DNA from: a virus
Strand: one strand, 5' to 3'
IMG/VR virus record: IMGVR_UViG_3300044617_001891
Coordinates: 1-27,072 of that record
Length of the DNA: 27,072 bases
Part shown: in pieces, positions 7,615-14,571 of the stretch
Numbering within the stretch: the stretch's first letter is position 1
How the letters are laid out: every line of letters starts with the position of its first letter
Program-made: the position numbers and the translations under genes
The notes under the pieces: generated by a model
The model's database searches: none
The model's input: the letters and a program-made list of their open reading frames with translations, nothing else
Told to the model about the DNA's origin: nothing

Positions 7615-8536
7615 ATTGACTCATTTGTTTTGCCAGTTCCTTGATCCTTCTCAATGGAACATCGGCCACTTGCGGAACAATACTATTTCCTAATTGCTTA
7701 AGTCGGTCCACCCTATTGGATAGCCCATCATCTCCTCGACGAAGTGCGGGTTGAGATACATAGGATCGCCAGTTAGGATTGAGCGATTCTCCCCTGGCTT
7801 GCCACTGTTCCCGTAATTGTGGCCCAATTCTGCTCCAACTGTCCAACTCAGCTTCTCCCCCCTCGTCACCCCCACGCAAGCTGGATAGTGATAGGTTCTG
7901 TCCAAATGGTCCGATGCCGTTGGAGTGGGAAGCATTCTGCCTATCACTGTTTCCAAATTGGGAAAGCGAGATTTCCCCAAATTGCCTTCCGTATTGATTC
8001 GTGCCGCCATTGCCGAGCAAGTCCGAGGAGTAGGCAATAATCCAGATGCGTTCTCGCTTGTGACAGGCTCCCAAATCACTTGCTGGAATAATTGCCCACT
8101 CTGCATCGTACCCTGCTTTGGCAATTTGAAAGAGGGTTTCTTGGAAAGTTTCCCCGTTTTTGTGGGATAGTAAATTCCTAACGTTTTCAAGCAAGAGGAA
8201 GTCAGGTCGAAGCTCCCTAGCCAAACGGATGATTTCATAAAACAACACACTTCGCTCTCCATCGTATCCTGCCTGTTTTCCTGCGACGCTAAGGTCTTGA
8301 CAGGGGAAGCCTGCAGTAATGAGAGAAAGTCCGTTTGGACAAAGTGGGGCGATGTCTTCCGCTGAGAGCGAACGAACGTCCGTGAAGATAGGCGTATCGG
8401 GCCAGTGCTTGCGAAGCACTCTCCGACAAGGCTCGTCTGAATCACAGAAGGCAATGGTCTTGAAACCACCGACAAGTTGCTCGGCTGCATAGCTGAAGCC
8501 TCCTATGCCAGAGAAGAGATCTAGAACCGTAAGCAT
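7613..8536 (-). CDS. dcm: DNA (cytosine-5) methyltransferase
   Basis: 307 residues with the C5-methyltransferase motifs in order: I DLFSGIGGF (near residue 6), IV GFPCQDLSVAG with the catalytic Pro-Cys, VI ENVRN, VIII KRERIWII, and IX/X RVDRLKQLGNSIVPQ. The target-recognition region between VIII and IX is Ser/Gly-rich. It would methylate host-like or phage DNA and may protect against restriction; specificity cannot be read. Remarkably, another frame of the same strand (7690-8490) also encodes a conserved-looking methyltransferase-associated protein. Confidence 0.92.
   Translation of the reverse strand: MLTVLDLFSGIGGFSYAAEQLVGGFKTIAFCDSDEPCRRVLRKHWPDTPIFTDVRSLSAEDIAPLCPNGLSLITAGFPCQDLSVAGKQAGYDGERSVLFYEIIRLARELRPDFLLLENVRNLLSHKNGETFQETLFQIAKAGYDAEWAIIPASDLGACHKRERIWIIAYSSDLLGNGGTNQYGRQFGEISLSQFGNSDRQNASHSNGIGPFGQNLSLSSLRGGDEGGEAELDSWSRIGPQLREQWQARGESLNPNWRSYVSQPALRRGDDGLSNRVDRLKQLGNSIVPQVADVPLRRIKELAKQMSQ
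7690..8490 (-). CDS. Overlapping-frame methyltransferase-associated protein
   Basis: 266 residues lying wholly inside the methyltransferase gene, same strand, different frame. It is not a random shadow. It contains ASPVKTLASQE, LPKQGTMQSGQL, two LLPTP/MLPTPTASD boxes and a C-terminal YLNPHFVEEMMGYPIGWTDL. I know this set of motifs (SG.MRNG, LPTPTASD, LNP.FVE.LMG.P.GWT) from phage proteins annotated beside, overlapping or fused to DNA methylases. Its function is unknown. The start is uncertain; it could be a translationally coupled internal start. Confidence reflects motif recognition by eye. Confidence 0.65.
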   Translation of the reverse strand: MQPSNLSVVSRPLPSVIQTSLVGECFASTGPIRLSSRTFVRSQRKTSPHFVQTDFLSLLQASPVKTLASQENRQDTMESEVCCFMKSSVWLGSFDLTSSCLKTLGIYYPTKTGKLSKKPSFKLPKQGTMQSGQLFQQVIWEPVTSENASGLLPTPRTCSAMAARINTEGNLGKSRFPNLETVIGRMLPTPTASDHLDRTYHYPACVGVTRGEKLSWTVGAELGHNYGNSGKPGENRSILTGDPMYLNPHFVEEMMGYPIGWTDLSN

Positions 8537-8539
8537 GTC

Positions 8540-8680
8540 TCAGGATCGCTGAAGATACTCCACTGTATCGCGCACCGACTCGTTCGGCAAGCCCCTATTC
8601 CAATGACGAACGGCATTAGCGCATATTGCAACATTGGTAATCAAATACGAAGCAAAAATAAACGTGCGAACAATTGCCAC
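8540..8680 (-). CDS. Small putative membrane protein
   Basis: 46 residues from a GTG at 8678-8680, preceded by AAGGA nine bases upstream; an ATG at 8761 would give 73 residues but overlaps the upstream gene by 59 bases. A hydrophobic stretch IVRTFIFASYLITNVAICANAV suggests one membrane-associated segment, followed by a charged tail. No family recognised. It ends three bases before the methyltransferase start. Confidence 0.45.
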   Translation of the reverse strand: MAIVRTFIFASYLITNVAICANAVRHWNRGLPNESVRDTVEYLQRS

Positions 8681-8702
8681 TGTATCTGCTTCCTTGTCGC
8701 AA

Positions 8703-8939
8703 TTACTCTCCTTGCTCCCCAGAGCCTTTGCCCACACTCTCCATAGCTTCTTCCTGCGCATAAATCCAGGCCTTTAGTTCTGTTACATACTTTCTAATGA
8801 TGACAGCTTTTTCAAGATGCCAATGGTCCATGGTTAAGAAAAATTGAGCATTGTGCCAATCAATGGCTCTCAATGATTGATAAATGATTGGATTGAGCGG
8901 TTCACGCAGGGGCGTGTTGAACGTTCGACGCTCGCTCAC
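8703..8939 (-). CDS. Hypothetical protein
   Basis: 78 residues starting MSERRTFNTPLREPLNP, with a helical centre (WHLEKAVIIRKYVTELKAWIYAQEEAMESV) and a Gly/Glu-rich end. No family recognised. It overlaps the end of the phosphoesterase gene by 38 bases, so the two share a transcript. Confidence 0.62.
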   Translation of the reverse strand: MSERRTFNTPLREPLNPIIYQSLRAIDWHNAQFFLTMDHWHLEKAVIIRKYVTELKAWIYAQEEAMESVGKGSGEQGE

Positions 8940-9474
8940 GGCGGAAAAAGTCTTTTATATCTTCAAATGCTACTGGAGAAAAATTGTTCCTTTCTAGGCA
9001 TGCATTGAAATAGCGTTTATCTACTTGCCCGTCATTAGTGAGAATTTGATGACAATGCAAATGGCCATGTACATTGCCCGTGTAATGACCAGACAGGCAC
9101 GATGGATGCACGGGAACATGTGTGAAGATTAAGCCTCCAGGAAACGTGCTATCACAAGGATGGAAGAATGCTCCCCGCACGTCTTCAAAATATGGCAAAT
9201 AGTCCTTTAATGCTCCTTGATCATGATTACCACGAATGAGAATCTTCCTTCCATTGAGACGAGAAAGAAGCTTTAACGATGCACGAGGAATAACTACATC
9301 CCCAAGATGGTAAACAGTGTCGCGTTTGCCTACTTTCGCGTTCCATCGCTCAATAATTGTTTCGTCCATTTCTTCGCACGATGAGAACGGGCGTAATAGT
9401 TCACCATCAGGACGCAAGAAATCAATCATCTTCGCATGGCCAAAGTGAGTATCTGACGTAACGAAAGCGCTCAT
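8902..9474 (-). CDS. Calcineurin-like metallophosphoesterase
   Basis: 190 residues with the metal-binding motifs in order: SDTHFGH (D-x-H), YHLGDVV (GD), IRGNHD (GNHD), FTHVPVHP and NVHGHLH (GHxH). This is the small phage phosphoesterase group related to YfcE/MJ0936-like enzymes, which hydrolyse phosphodiesters or phosphomonoesters with two metal ions. Substrate unknown. Starts with ATGA overlap after the 9471-9719 gene. Confidence 0.85.
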   Translation of the reverse strand: MSAFVTSDTHFGHAKMIDFLRPDGELLRPFSSCEEMDETIIERWNAKVGKRDTVYHLGDVVIPRASLKLLSRLNGRKILIRGNHDQGALKDYLPYFEDVRGAFFHPCDSTFPGGLIFTHVPVHPSCLSGHYTGNVHGHLHCHQILTNDGQVDKRYFNACLERNNFSPVAFEDIKDFFRRERASNVQHAPA

Positions 9475-9719
9475 TGTTTTTTACTTTGCGTATGCTCAAG
9501 ATAGGCGCTTAATTTACAGCCTGTCACTTGTCCATCTTTTTCAATGTTGATAACGTAGGAATCTTCTCCTTGCACCTTCACCGCTTCTTCTACTACTGCC
9601 ACTCCCATTCCAATGATGGTGCCAGTGCTTACATTCAGTCTTCTTGCCAAATATTTGAGAACTGTTTGCAGATCTTCACCAACGTCATACGTGGCCGCGC
9701 GAGGCGCTGGTTTGAACAT
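9471..9719 (-). CDS. Hypothetical protein upstream of the phosphoesterase
   Basis: 82 residues. The N-terminal half (DVGEDLQTVLKYLARRLNVSTGTIIGMGVAVVEEAV) looks like a short helical, ribbon-helix-helix-like fold; the C-terminal half is beta (YVINIEKDGQVTGCKL). DNA binding is possible but unproven. ATGA overlap with the phosphoesterase. Confidence 0.62.
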   Translation of the reverse strand: MFKPAPRAATYDVGEDLQTVLKYLARRLNVSTGTIIGMGVAVVEEAVKVQGEDSYVINIEKDGQVTGCKLSAYLEHTQSKKQ

Positions 9720-9747
9720 GGTTCAATGGAGAAGAAAGCTCATCATA

Positions 9748-9817
9748 GGACAGCCCCAGGAATCGAACCTGGCATTCTGGGCTATCTGCCCAACGTGTAC
9801 CACAACACTTAACCGTC
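9748..9817 (-). tRNA. tRNA, identity uncertain (anticodon loop irregular)
   Basis: On the minus strand a full cloverleaf of 70 bases can be drawn: acceptor GACGGTT/GGCTGTC (three G-U pairs), D arm GTGT..ACAC with GG, anticodon stem TTGGG/CCCAG with loop CAGATAG, and a canonical T arm CCAGG-TTCGATT-CCTGG. The loop would give GAT (Ile), but base 33 is A instead of the near-universal T, and base 8 is A. CCA is not encoded. It may be a decayed tRNA or a different fold in which TGGGC-AGATA-GCCCA is the variable arm. Confidence 0.55.
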
Positions 9818-9837
9818 AGCAGCCCCTGGTTTGAGCA

Positions 9838-10069
9838 TCGTTGAGAGGCTTAGGGGCGAGGATCCGTCAAGCTTGCCAAATGGGTTGAGGGCTCACCAGT
9901 GGATCAATCTGGCGGGAGCGTCCTCCCGACCTGCAAACGCAGGATTTTACGCAAGCCAGGAAAGACACTCCACAACCAACGGTGGACCTTAGAACTGGCT
10001 GCACACTGCCGACAGAGCAGCAGTGGTGGTGGCCCGATGCAAAGCAGAGCGGGAACTCAACAAGCATAG
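9838..10069. other. Non-coding stretch with hairpins
   Basis: No convincing gene. A Cys-rich 66-codon minus frame exists but looks like chance. Stems CGGGAG-CGTC-CTCCCG near 9916 and CCTGC-AAAC-GCAGG near 9931 are visible. Since the tRNA follows on the minus strand, this may be the leader of a tRNA-containing transcript. Confidence 0.35.
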
Positions 10070-10094
10070 CAAAAGGCGCCCCGAAAGGCGCCTT
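10070..10094 (-). terminator. Rho-independent terminator after the endonuclease VII-like gene
   Basis: AAGGCGCC paired with GGCGCCTT (10073-10094); read on the minus strand the stem is followed by TTTT. Ten bases after the stop at 10104. Confidence 0.75.
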
Positions 10095-10103
10095 GCTTCA
10101 AAA

Positions 10104-10676
10104 TTAACCTTCACCCCTGTCACTTAGGTAGATAACGGCTTGCTCTAGTGTACTAATCAAATCATTTGCATTGCCAAGCATTAAGTTGCATTTTTGGCAA
10201 AGCATGCCACGGACTTTCCCCGAAGCGTGACAGTGATCAACCACTAGCTCCCTAGTTTTCCTGTCTGACTCTTCCGCGCCACAAATTGCACACTTGTGAT
10301 CTTGGCTCTCTAGAAGACAAAGGTATTCCTCGTAACTGATCCCATAGTTACGCAACAAATAGGAGCTCTTGGCTTTAATGGGATCCCTCTTGGGCTTGTT
10401 TCCACTTGCGATCATTTCCGCATAGCGCCTTTGATCATATTCGCGCTTTGATTCGCGCCTTCTGCTGCGATAATGCTCAGCGTTGCCGTTGTAACGAGCC
10501 CTCGCCTTGGCATTGCCGCATTCCTTGCACCATCCCTGCCTACCCATCATTCCCTTGAGATGCTTTGCAAATTCCTCAAGGGGCTTAATTTCGCCACAGA
10601 CAGTGCAAGGGCGCCTGCCGTCTTGAATGATCGCTTTGCCCAGTGTGCGGCCATCGGGCCTGCGGGTGTTTCCCAT
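10104..10676 (-). CDS. Endonuclease VII-like HNH nuclease
   Basis: 190 residues from ATG 10674-10676; a longer frame to 10814 crosses a terminator and is rejected. An N-terminal zinc-ribbon-like region (CTVCGEIKPLEEFAKH..CKECGNAKARARY) is followed by CAICGAEES, LVVDHCHASGKVRGMLCQKCNLMLG, the hallmark of the recombination endonuclease VII family (T4 gp49 type), which cuts branched DNA. Many phages use such proteins as homing enzymes, so either role is possible. It has its own flanking terminators and is therefore an independent unit. Confidence 0.85.
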   Translation of the reverse strand: MGNTRRPDGRTLGKAIIQDGRRPCTVCGEIKPLEEFAKHLKGMMGRQGWCKECGNAKARARYNGNAEHYRSRRRESKREYDQRRYAEMIASGNKPKRDPIKAKSSYLLRNYGISYEEYLCLLESQDHKCAICGAEESDRKTRELVVDHCHASGKVRGMLCQKCNLMLGNANDLISTLEQAVIYLSDRGEG

Positions 10677-10723
10677 GTAATTTGCTCGTCCTGCTAATTG
10701 TAGTAAGTAAATAGCGTGGAGAA

Positions 10724-10746
10724 CAAAAGGCGCCCAAATGGGCGCC
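10724..10746 (-). terminator. Terminator after the NrdB-like gene
   Basis: GGCGCCC-AAAT-GGGCGCC, followed on the minus strand by TTTT. It lies 30 bases after the NrdB-like stop. Confidence 0.78.
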
Positions 10747-10776
10747 CTGCTATTTGGGAAGAGAGGCGAGGGGTCT

Positions 10777-11505
10777 CTAAGAATACATAGGAAGCGAGGT
10801 GTTCGGACTTTCAAAGAAACTAATCGCCCTGCTGTTCCTGCTCACTGCCATATCAGGAGCCTTGCCCGTCCAGAACAAGCTCTTCGACTGACGCAGCCAA
10901 AAATCCTTGTTCAGCCACTGATTAGACGATGCGCTGAGGTCATCAAAGAGCCAAGCAGCAGTGGCGGCACGAAGCTTGTCAAGGCTTTGGCTTTCTTTCT
11001 CGCCTAGCTCTTTGCTCACCATGGCATTGGCCACTGTGTGAACCCTTTCGTCCCTACTGATGTCTTGCGAAACAGTACGCATGCCAACGTCACCAGTTTG
11101 GCGAAAGAACGGAAGTGCCACAAAGAAAATAGAACGCTCCATGATGCCCGCCTTCAAAATGGGGTGGGCAGGATGTTCATTCCATGCCTTCAAGATGTTC
11201 ATCACTTCCTTTTCAGCCTTTTCATCTGTGCCATGAGCATCAGCCACATAGTTCAATGCATCCAAGTGGCGATCCTCATCCTCCTGATTGGAGCGAAGAG
11301 TTTCAATGATGCCAGGCGTCGAAGGAAGCTCACGCTGCATGCCTTGTTCCAAGAGATCCTTTACGGGAATCTCCAGATGGCGCAGCGCAAGCGCCTTGAA
11401 TAGCGTCGCCTCAGCTCCTTCAGTTACTTTCCCCTTGGCCACGGCAACGGGCTGCCAAGAGCGCTTCTTGGTAAGCAAATTGAGATAGGGGCTTGCAGCG
11501 GTCAT
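10777..11505 (-). CDS. nrdB: Ribonucleotide reductase small subunit-like ferritin-fold protein
   Basis: 242 residues from ATG 11503-11505 (a TTG four codons earlier is less likely). Two ExxH motifs, EDRH (in NQEDEDRHLDALNY) and ERVH (in ISRDERVH), plus the Glu of GIMERSIFFVALPFF give the dimetal site of an R2-like protein. Four residues after the first His, where the radical tyrosine normally sits, the residue is Leu; a Tyr lies two residues later. The protein is short compared with ordinary R2 (about 320-380). It follows the NrdA-like gene, supporting a class I reductase that supplies dNTPs during infection, perhaps with a non-tyrosyl cofactor. Confidence 0.78.
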   Translation of the reverse strand: MTAASPYLNLLTKKRSWQPVAVAKGKVTEGAEATLFKALALRHLEIPVKDLLEQGMQRELPSTPGIIETLRSNQEDEDRHLDALNYVADAHGTDEKAEKEVMNILKAWNEHPAHPILKAGIMERSIFFVALPFFRQTGDVGMRTVSQDISRDERVHTVANAMVSKELGEKESQSLDKLRAATAAWLFDDLSASSNQWLNKDFWLRQSKSLFWTGKAPDMAVSRNSRAISFFESPNTSLPMYS

Positions 11506-11540
11506 TTTAATAAACAATGCGAAGGAAAATTAGGCAAGAA

Positions 11541-11558
11541 AAGGGCCGCAAGGCCCTT
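11541..11558. terminator. Hairpin between nrdA-like and nrdB-like genes
   Basis: AAGGGCC paired with GGCCCTT, with a short T run on both sides (TTTTC on the minus strand). Lies four bases after the NrdA-like stop; may reduce rather than stop read-through into nrdB. Confidence 0.65.
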
Positions 11559-11561
11559 GTT

Positions 11562-13007
11562 TCATTCAGCGCAGCTAGAACAAAAACCACCGTCTAATGA
11601 ACAACTTTCAGAAGCATTTTTGGCATCATCGTCGAAGCCAAACATGCTCTTGAAATCTTCATCGAGCGCGGCGTATGCGTCATCTTTACGCTGCATGTCT
11701 GGAAGAACTTGCAGGCTGTAATAGATGCTTGTCTGAGGAGATTCTAGCCAATCACGCAGGAATGTTTCATCGTAAGTGACCAAATCTCCCCAAGTATTCA
11801 TGGAATAACCATGGAAAAGACCAGTGCGTTGATAAAGAGAAACAATGCCATTTGCCACTTTGAAGAAAGTTTCCCATCCCACTTCAGCAGCAATTTCCAC
11901 TTCTCCATAGTCAAAGCTTTCCACGCCAAACGTGCCACTGTCGCGATCAACCATGCGCCCAATAGGAGGAGCAATTTCAGGGGCAGTGGTGAAACCACGG
12001 GAGTCGAGGTAGCGATAAGAGCATGATGCAGTGGGGGCGATGCAGAAGGCGCGTTCCATGCCATGCTCGCGAGCGATCTCAGCAGCGGCGCGAATGCCTT
12101 TGTCGAAAGCGTAGACGGCTTTTCCAGCCACGGTATCTGTCCAATGGTGAGACCAAGGATGGGGATCTTCAATTAAATAGGCTTCAAGAGCATCGCCAAA
12201 GTCTTTATAACTGATGCCATGGATGGCAAGAAAATTGGCTAGACCCAGCACGCCCAGGCCAATTTGTTTATCAATGGAAGGGGAAAGATATTCACCAGTG
12301 TCGCCAACGCCAGTATTGGGATGGAGATCAACTAGCTGTTGCATTCCTTCCGCGAACGCTCCTACAATATTGTCAATGGTGCAAGCACCAAGATTTACGT
12401 GCTGTAACAAGCAAGTGCCACGATGCTTTAGCCAAATCTCTTCACAAACATTGGGCCAGATACGCTCCCCTTTCGCATCAAAACGCTTCTTAGTTAGCCA
12501 CATATCACCATTGGCAATTGCCTTCAAAAGAGCGGCAATAAGCTCGGGCGATGCTTTATCTAGAAAATCATTATCAACAGTAATAGAGCGCTTCACCCAG
12601 GGAAGATCTTTGCGGGAAGCTTGAATAAATTTAATTGCGTCTGGATGGTCGTAATCAAGATGCAAAGTAACGGCGCCATTGCGAAATTGACCGCCACGAC
12701 GTAACACCTCGTTCAGCTTGCTGTAAATAGTCGCAAAGCTTACGGGACCGCTAGCCACAAGTCCTTTTCCATTGTCTTCACCTTCTGGGCGAAGCTTGGA
12801 AAGGTTTACAGCCGCTCCTGCCGCATTGCGAAGAGCATGAGAAACAAAACGCCACGACGCCTCAATTCCATCCGGTCCCTCCATTGAGTCTTCAACCACG
12901 AACGTTGTGCAGCTCACCGGGAGCCTGCTTTCAGGGCTGTCCATCCAATCTTGCACTCGCCCCGTCCGCGCGATCATCTCACTTTTAGCTTTTTCCTTGA
13001 ACGCCAT
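11562..13007 (-). CDS. nrdA: Ribonucleotide reductase large subunit, compact
   Basis: 481 residues from ATG 13005-13007; in-frame codons further upstream run through a terminator and are not used. Catalytic features: VSCTTF (first active-site Cys), WPNVCEEI (Asn-x-Cys-x-Glu radical site), RGTCLLQHVNLGAC (second Cys), APTASCSYRY (substrate loop), and CSSCAE at the C-terminus as the re-reducing cysteine pair. The N-terminal ATP cone and much of the N-terminal domain of typical class I enzymes (over 700 residues) are absent, so allosteric activity control is probably missing. Adjacent to the NrdB-like gene. Confidence 0.88.
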   Translation of the reverse strand: MAFKEKAKSEMIARTGRVQDWMDSPESRLPVSCTTFVVEDSMEGPDGIEASWRFVSHALRNAAGAAVNLSKLRPEGEDNGKGLVASGPVSFATIYSKLNEVLRRGGQFRNGAVTLHLDYDHPDAIKFIQASRKDLPWVKRSITVDNDFLDKASPELIAALLKAIANGDMWLTKKRFDAKGERIWPNVCEEIWLKHRGTCLLQHVNLGACTIDNIVGAFAEGMQQLVDLHPNTGVGDTGEYLSPSIDKQIGLGVLGLANFLAIHGISYKDFGDALEAYLIEDPHPWSHHWTDTVAGKAVYAFDKGIRAAAEIAREHGMERAFCIAPTASCSYRYLDSRGFTTAPEIAPPIGRMVDRDSGTFGVESFDYGEVEIAAEVGWETFFKVANGIVSLYQRTGLFHGYSMNTWGDLVTYDETFLRDWLESPQTSIYYSLQVLPDMQRKDDAYAALDEDFKSMFGFDDDAKNASESCSLDGGFCSSCAE

Positions 13008-13015
13008 AAGACAAC

Positions 13016-13037
13016 AAAAGGGGGTCAGCGCCCCCTT
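13016..13037 (-). terminator. Terminator between HNH-AP2 gene and nrdA
   Basis: GGGGG-TCAGCG-CCCCC, followed on the minus strand by TTTTG. It isolates nrdA from the upstream endonuclease gene. Confidence 0.75.
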
Positions 13038-13066
13038 GGAAATCAACAAGCACAAACTAGCATGGA

Positions 13067-13618
13067 TCAATCGGGCACGTCGTTCAAACTTGCAAATTCT
13101 CCATGATGCTTTAAGGCTGCCTCGTTGTAAGCTCGCGCCGCTTCAAGTTCGGAGTGAAAAGTCCCAATCCAAATGTATTTACCATCGGCTTGCATCTTGG
13201 CAATCCACCTTTGGCGCCTCTCGTTCCAATACACGCATTTGTAATTACTCGTGTACTTTGATTTTGACTTGCCGCGATTGCGCATGTTTTCCCTATGCGA
13301 TGCCTCGCGGAGATTTTCGATCACGTTGTGCTTTTCTTGTGTTTCAATGTGGTCAATAAAAATGTTGTCAATGTTTTTGCCCGTGGCTAGCGCGTAGATC
13401 AGTCGATGGACGTAATAGGCACGCTTTTCTCCGTTATAAGTAATATTGACGGTCCAATAGCGAGTCTTGGGCATATAAGAGCCCGCAACATCGCCTTGCT
13501 GCGCATTGACGGAAACGGTCTTATTGCGCCGTAAACCGCTAGGGCTCGTTTCGTCAACAACAAAAAGCTCGTGCAAATAATCGAGCGGAGGCAGTGGCCT
13601 GCGTGTTAGCTTTGCCAT
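13067..13618 (-). CDS. HNH endonuclease with AP2 DNA-binding domain
   Basis: 183 residues from ATG 13616-13618. The middle part (YYVHRLIYALATGKNIDNIFIDHIETQEKHNVIENLREAS in pieces: VHRLIYALATG, FIDHIETQEKHNVIENLREA) is the HNH domain of homing endonucleases. The C-terminal part (YKCVYWNERRQRWIAKM, YIWIGTFHSELEAARAYNEAAL) is an AP2/ERF domain, the usual partner in phage homing enzymes. It lies upstream of nrdA, a frequent target of such enzymes, but nrdA itself is intact from its own ATG. Confidence 0.87.
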   Translation of the reverse strand: MAKLTRRPLPPLDYLHELFVVDETSPSGLRRNKTVSVNAQQGDVAGSYMPKTRYWTVNITYNGEKRAYYVHRLIYALATGKNIDNIFIDHIETQEKHNVIENLREASHRENMRNRGKSKSKYTSNYKCVYWNERRQRWIAKMQADGKYIWIGTFHSELEAARAYNEAALKHHGEFASLNDVPD

Positions 13619-13719
13619 GTCATCTAGAGATAGTAGGTGGCCGGGAGCGAGACGCGCCAACGTCGTCGCTCCAACTATTCTAATGGCAAATTGCTCCTTT
13701 GTGTGAGCCGAACTCTGGC

Positions 13720-13965
13720 TCAGTCGCACAAATTTTCAGCGTCCTCGACGGAGAGCCTGTCCTTGATAAAAAGCTTTGCTTCATTAAGCGTACGGAAATA
13801 ATGAGGAGCGCCGTCTACTGCAGCGAACCATTGAAACTCAGGCTTGCTGAAACATGGCCATAGCTTATAGGGACCATAGTTAAATGGCTGGCGTTCTGGC
13901 AAACCAAACATGGGAATAGTCCGTAGTTTTACCACGCTAGTTCTTCTCATAAACTGCGCATGCAT
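13720..13965 (-). CDS. Hypothetical protein
   Basis: 81 residues; ATG at 13965 or an internal ATG (MRRTSV) 15 bases later. Aromatic-rich centre (FNYGPYKLWPCFSKPEFQWFAAVDGAPHYFRTLNEAKLFI) that resembles small cyanophage proteins with a beta hairpin and a terminal helix. No family assigned. Upstream lies an AT-rich TATTAAAT stretch that could hold its promoter. Confidence 0.6.
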   Translation of the reverse strand: MHAQFMRRTSVVKLRTIPMFGLPERQPFNYGPYKLWPCFSKPEFQWFAAVDGAPHYFRTLNEAKLFIKDRLSVEDAENLCD

Positions 13966-13984
13966 TATTTAATACATTCTTCAG

Positions 13985-14560
13985 CAAACCGCCATCTACT
14001 GTCTGAATCCTTAAGAAATTGTGAAGATTTTTAGGCTTTTGTATCGCCATGATACGAAAAAACCCACATTTTACTCACAGGCTGAGATACGATTACCGTA
14101 AGCGGAGCACACGCCAAGCCCGGCTCCTCCCGCTTAGTCCCCTCCCGGACATCTCCCCTCTAACGGAGCGCCCAAAGCGCGAAGTGACGGGCAAAAAGGC
14201 TAGGTCAGCCCCGATGTCCTAGTAGCGGAGTCCCCCAAAGGGACGGAGCCTCTCCATTGAGGGGCGAATTTCAAAAAAAAGCTGTGTCAGTCTTATGTGA
14301 TGACACGGCCAAGCTATGCGTAGCTTCTGGGAAAGGCCAAAAAACAGGCGATTTCTATCTTTAAAAGCTTGAACGGCGGCTTTGGGCCGCCTTTTTGCTA
14401 ATGGCAATGGAAAGGAAATGCGCGATTTTGTGCGTCATTCCGACGGCTTGAGGCCGTCTCCATTGGAGAAGCTAATTGTCTGAAATGCCTCAAGCGGCGT
14501 CTTTCAGACTTGCTTTCGGCATGCTGCGACTAGGTTTTTGCTGGTTATAGTTTTGCAAAT
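13985..14560 (+). ncRNA. Stem-loop-rich intergenic region, probable small RNA
   Basis: About 575 bases without a gene. Visible structures: GTATC-GCCAT-GATAC (14040s), three AGCGGAG/ACGGAG-type repeats (14100, 14165, 14224), GTGTCA..TGACAC (near 14283), AAGCTA-TGCG-TAGCTT (near 14312), GACGGC-TTGAG-GCCGTC (14442-14458) and GTCTGAAA..TTTCAGAC (near 14478). A clean terminator at 14375-14396 implies a plus-strand transcript ending there. A CTTAGTCCCCTCCCGG segment at 14130 resembles the repeats at 19.3 kb. No known RNA family recognised. Confidence 0.4.
14375..14396 (+). terminator. Rho-independent terminator
   Basis: GGCGGC-TTTGG-GCCGCC followed by TTTTT, with no coding sequence upstream for several hundred bases; best explained as the end of a non-coding transcript. 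Confidence 0.8.
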
Positions 14561-14571
14561 GCTTCTTGTCA

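Noticed and set aside
9867-10067. 66-codon Cys-rich minus-strand frame
   Set aside because: Overlaps a hairpin-rich non-coding stretch, no start signal or family; likely chance.
10677-10814. Upstream extension of the endonuclease VII-like gene
   Set aside because: It crosses the terminator at 10724-10746 and the 3' end of the NrdB-like gene.
13008-13070. N-terminal extension of NrdA
   Set aside because: The added residues are encoded across the terminator at 13016-13037; the ATG at 13007 is the sensible start.
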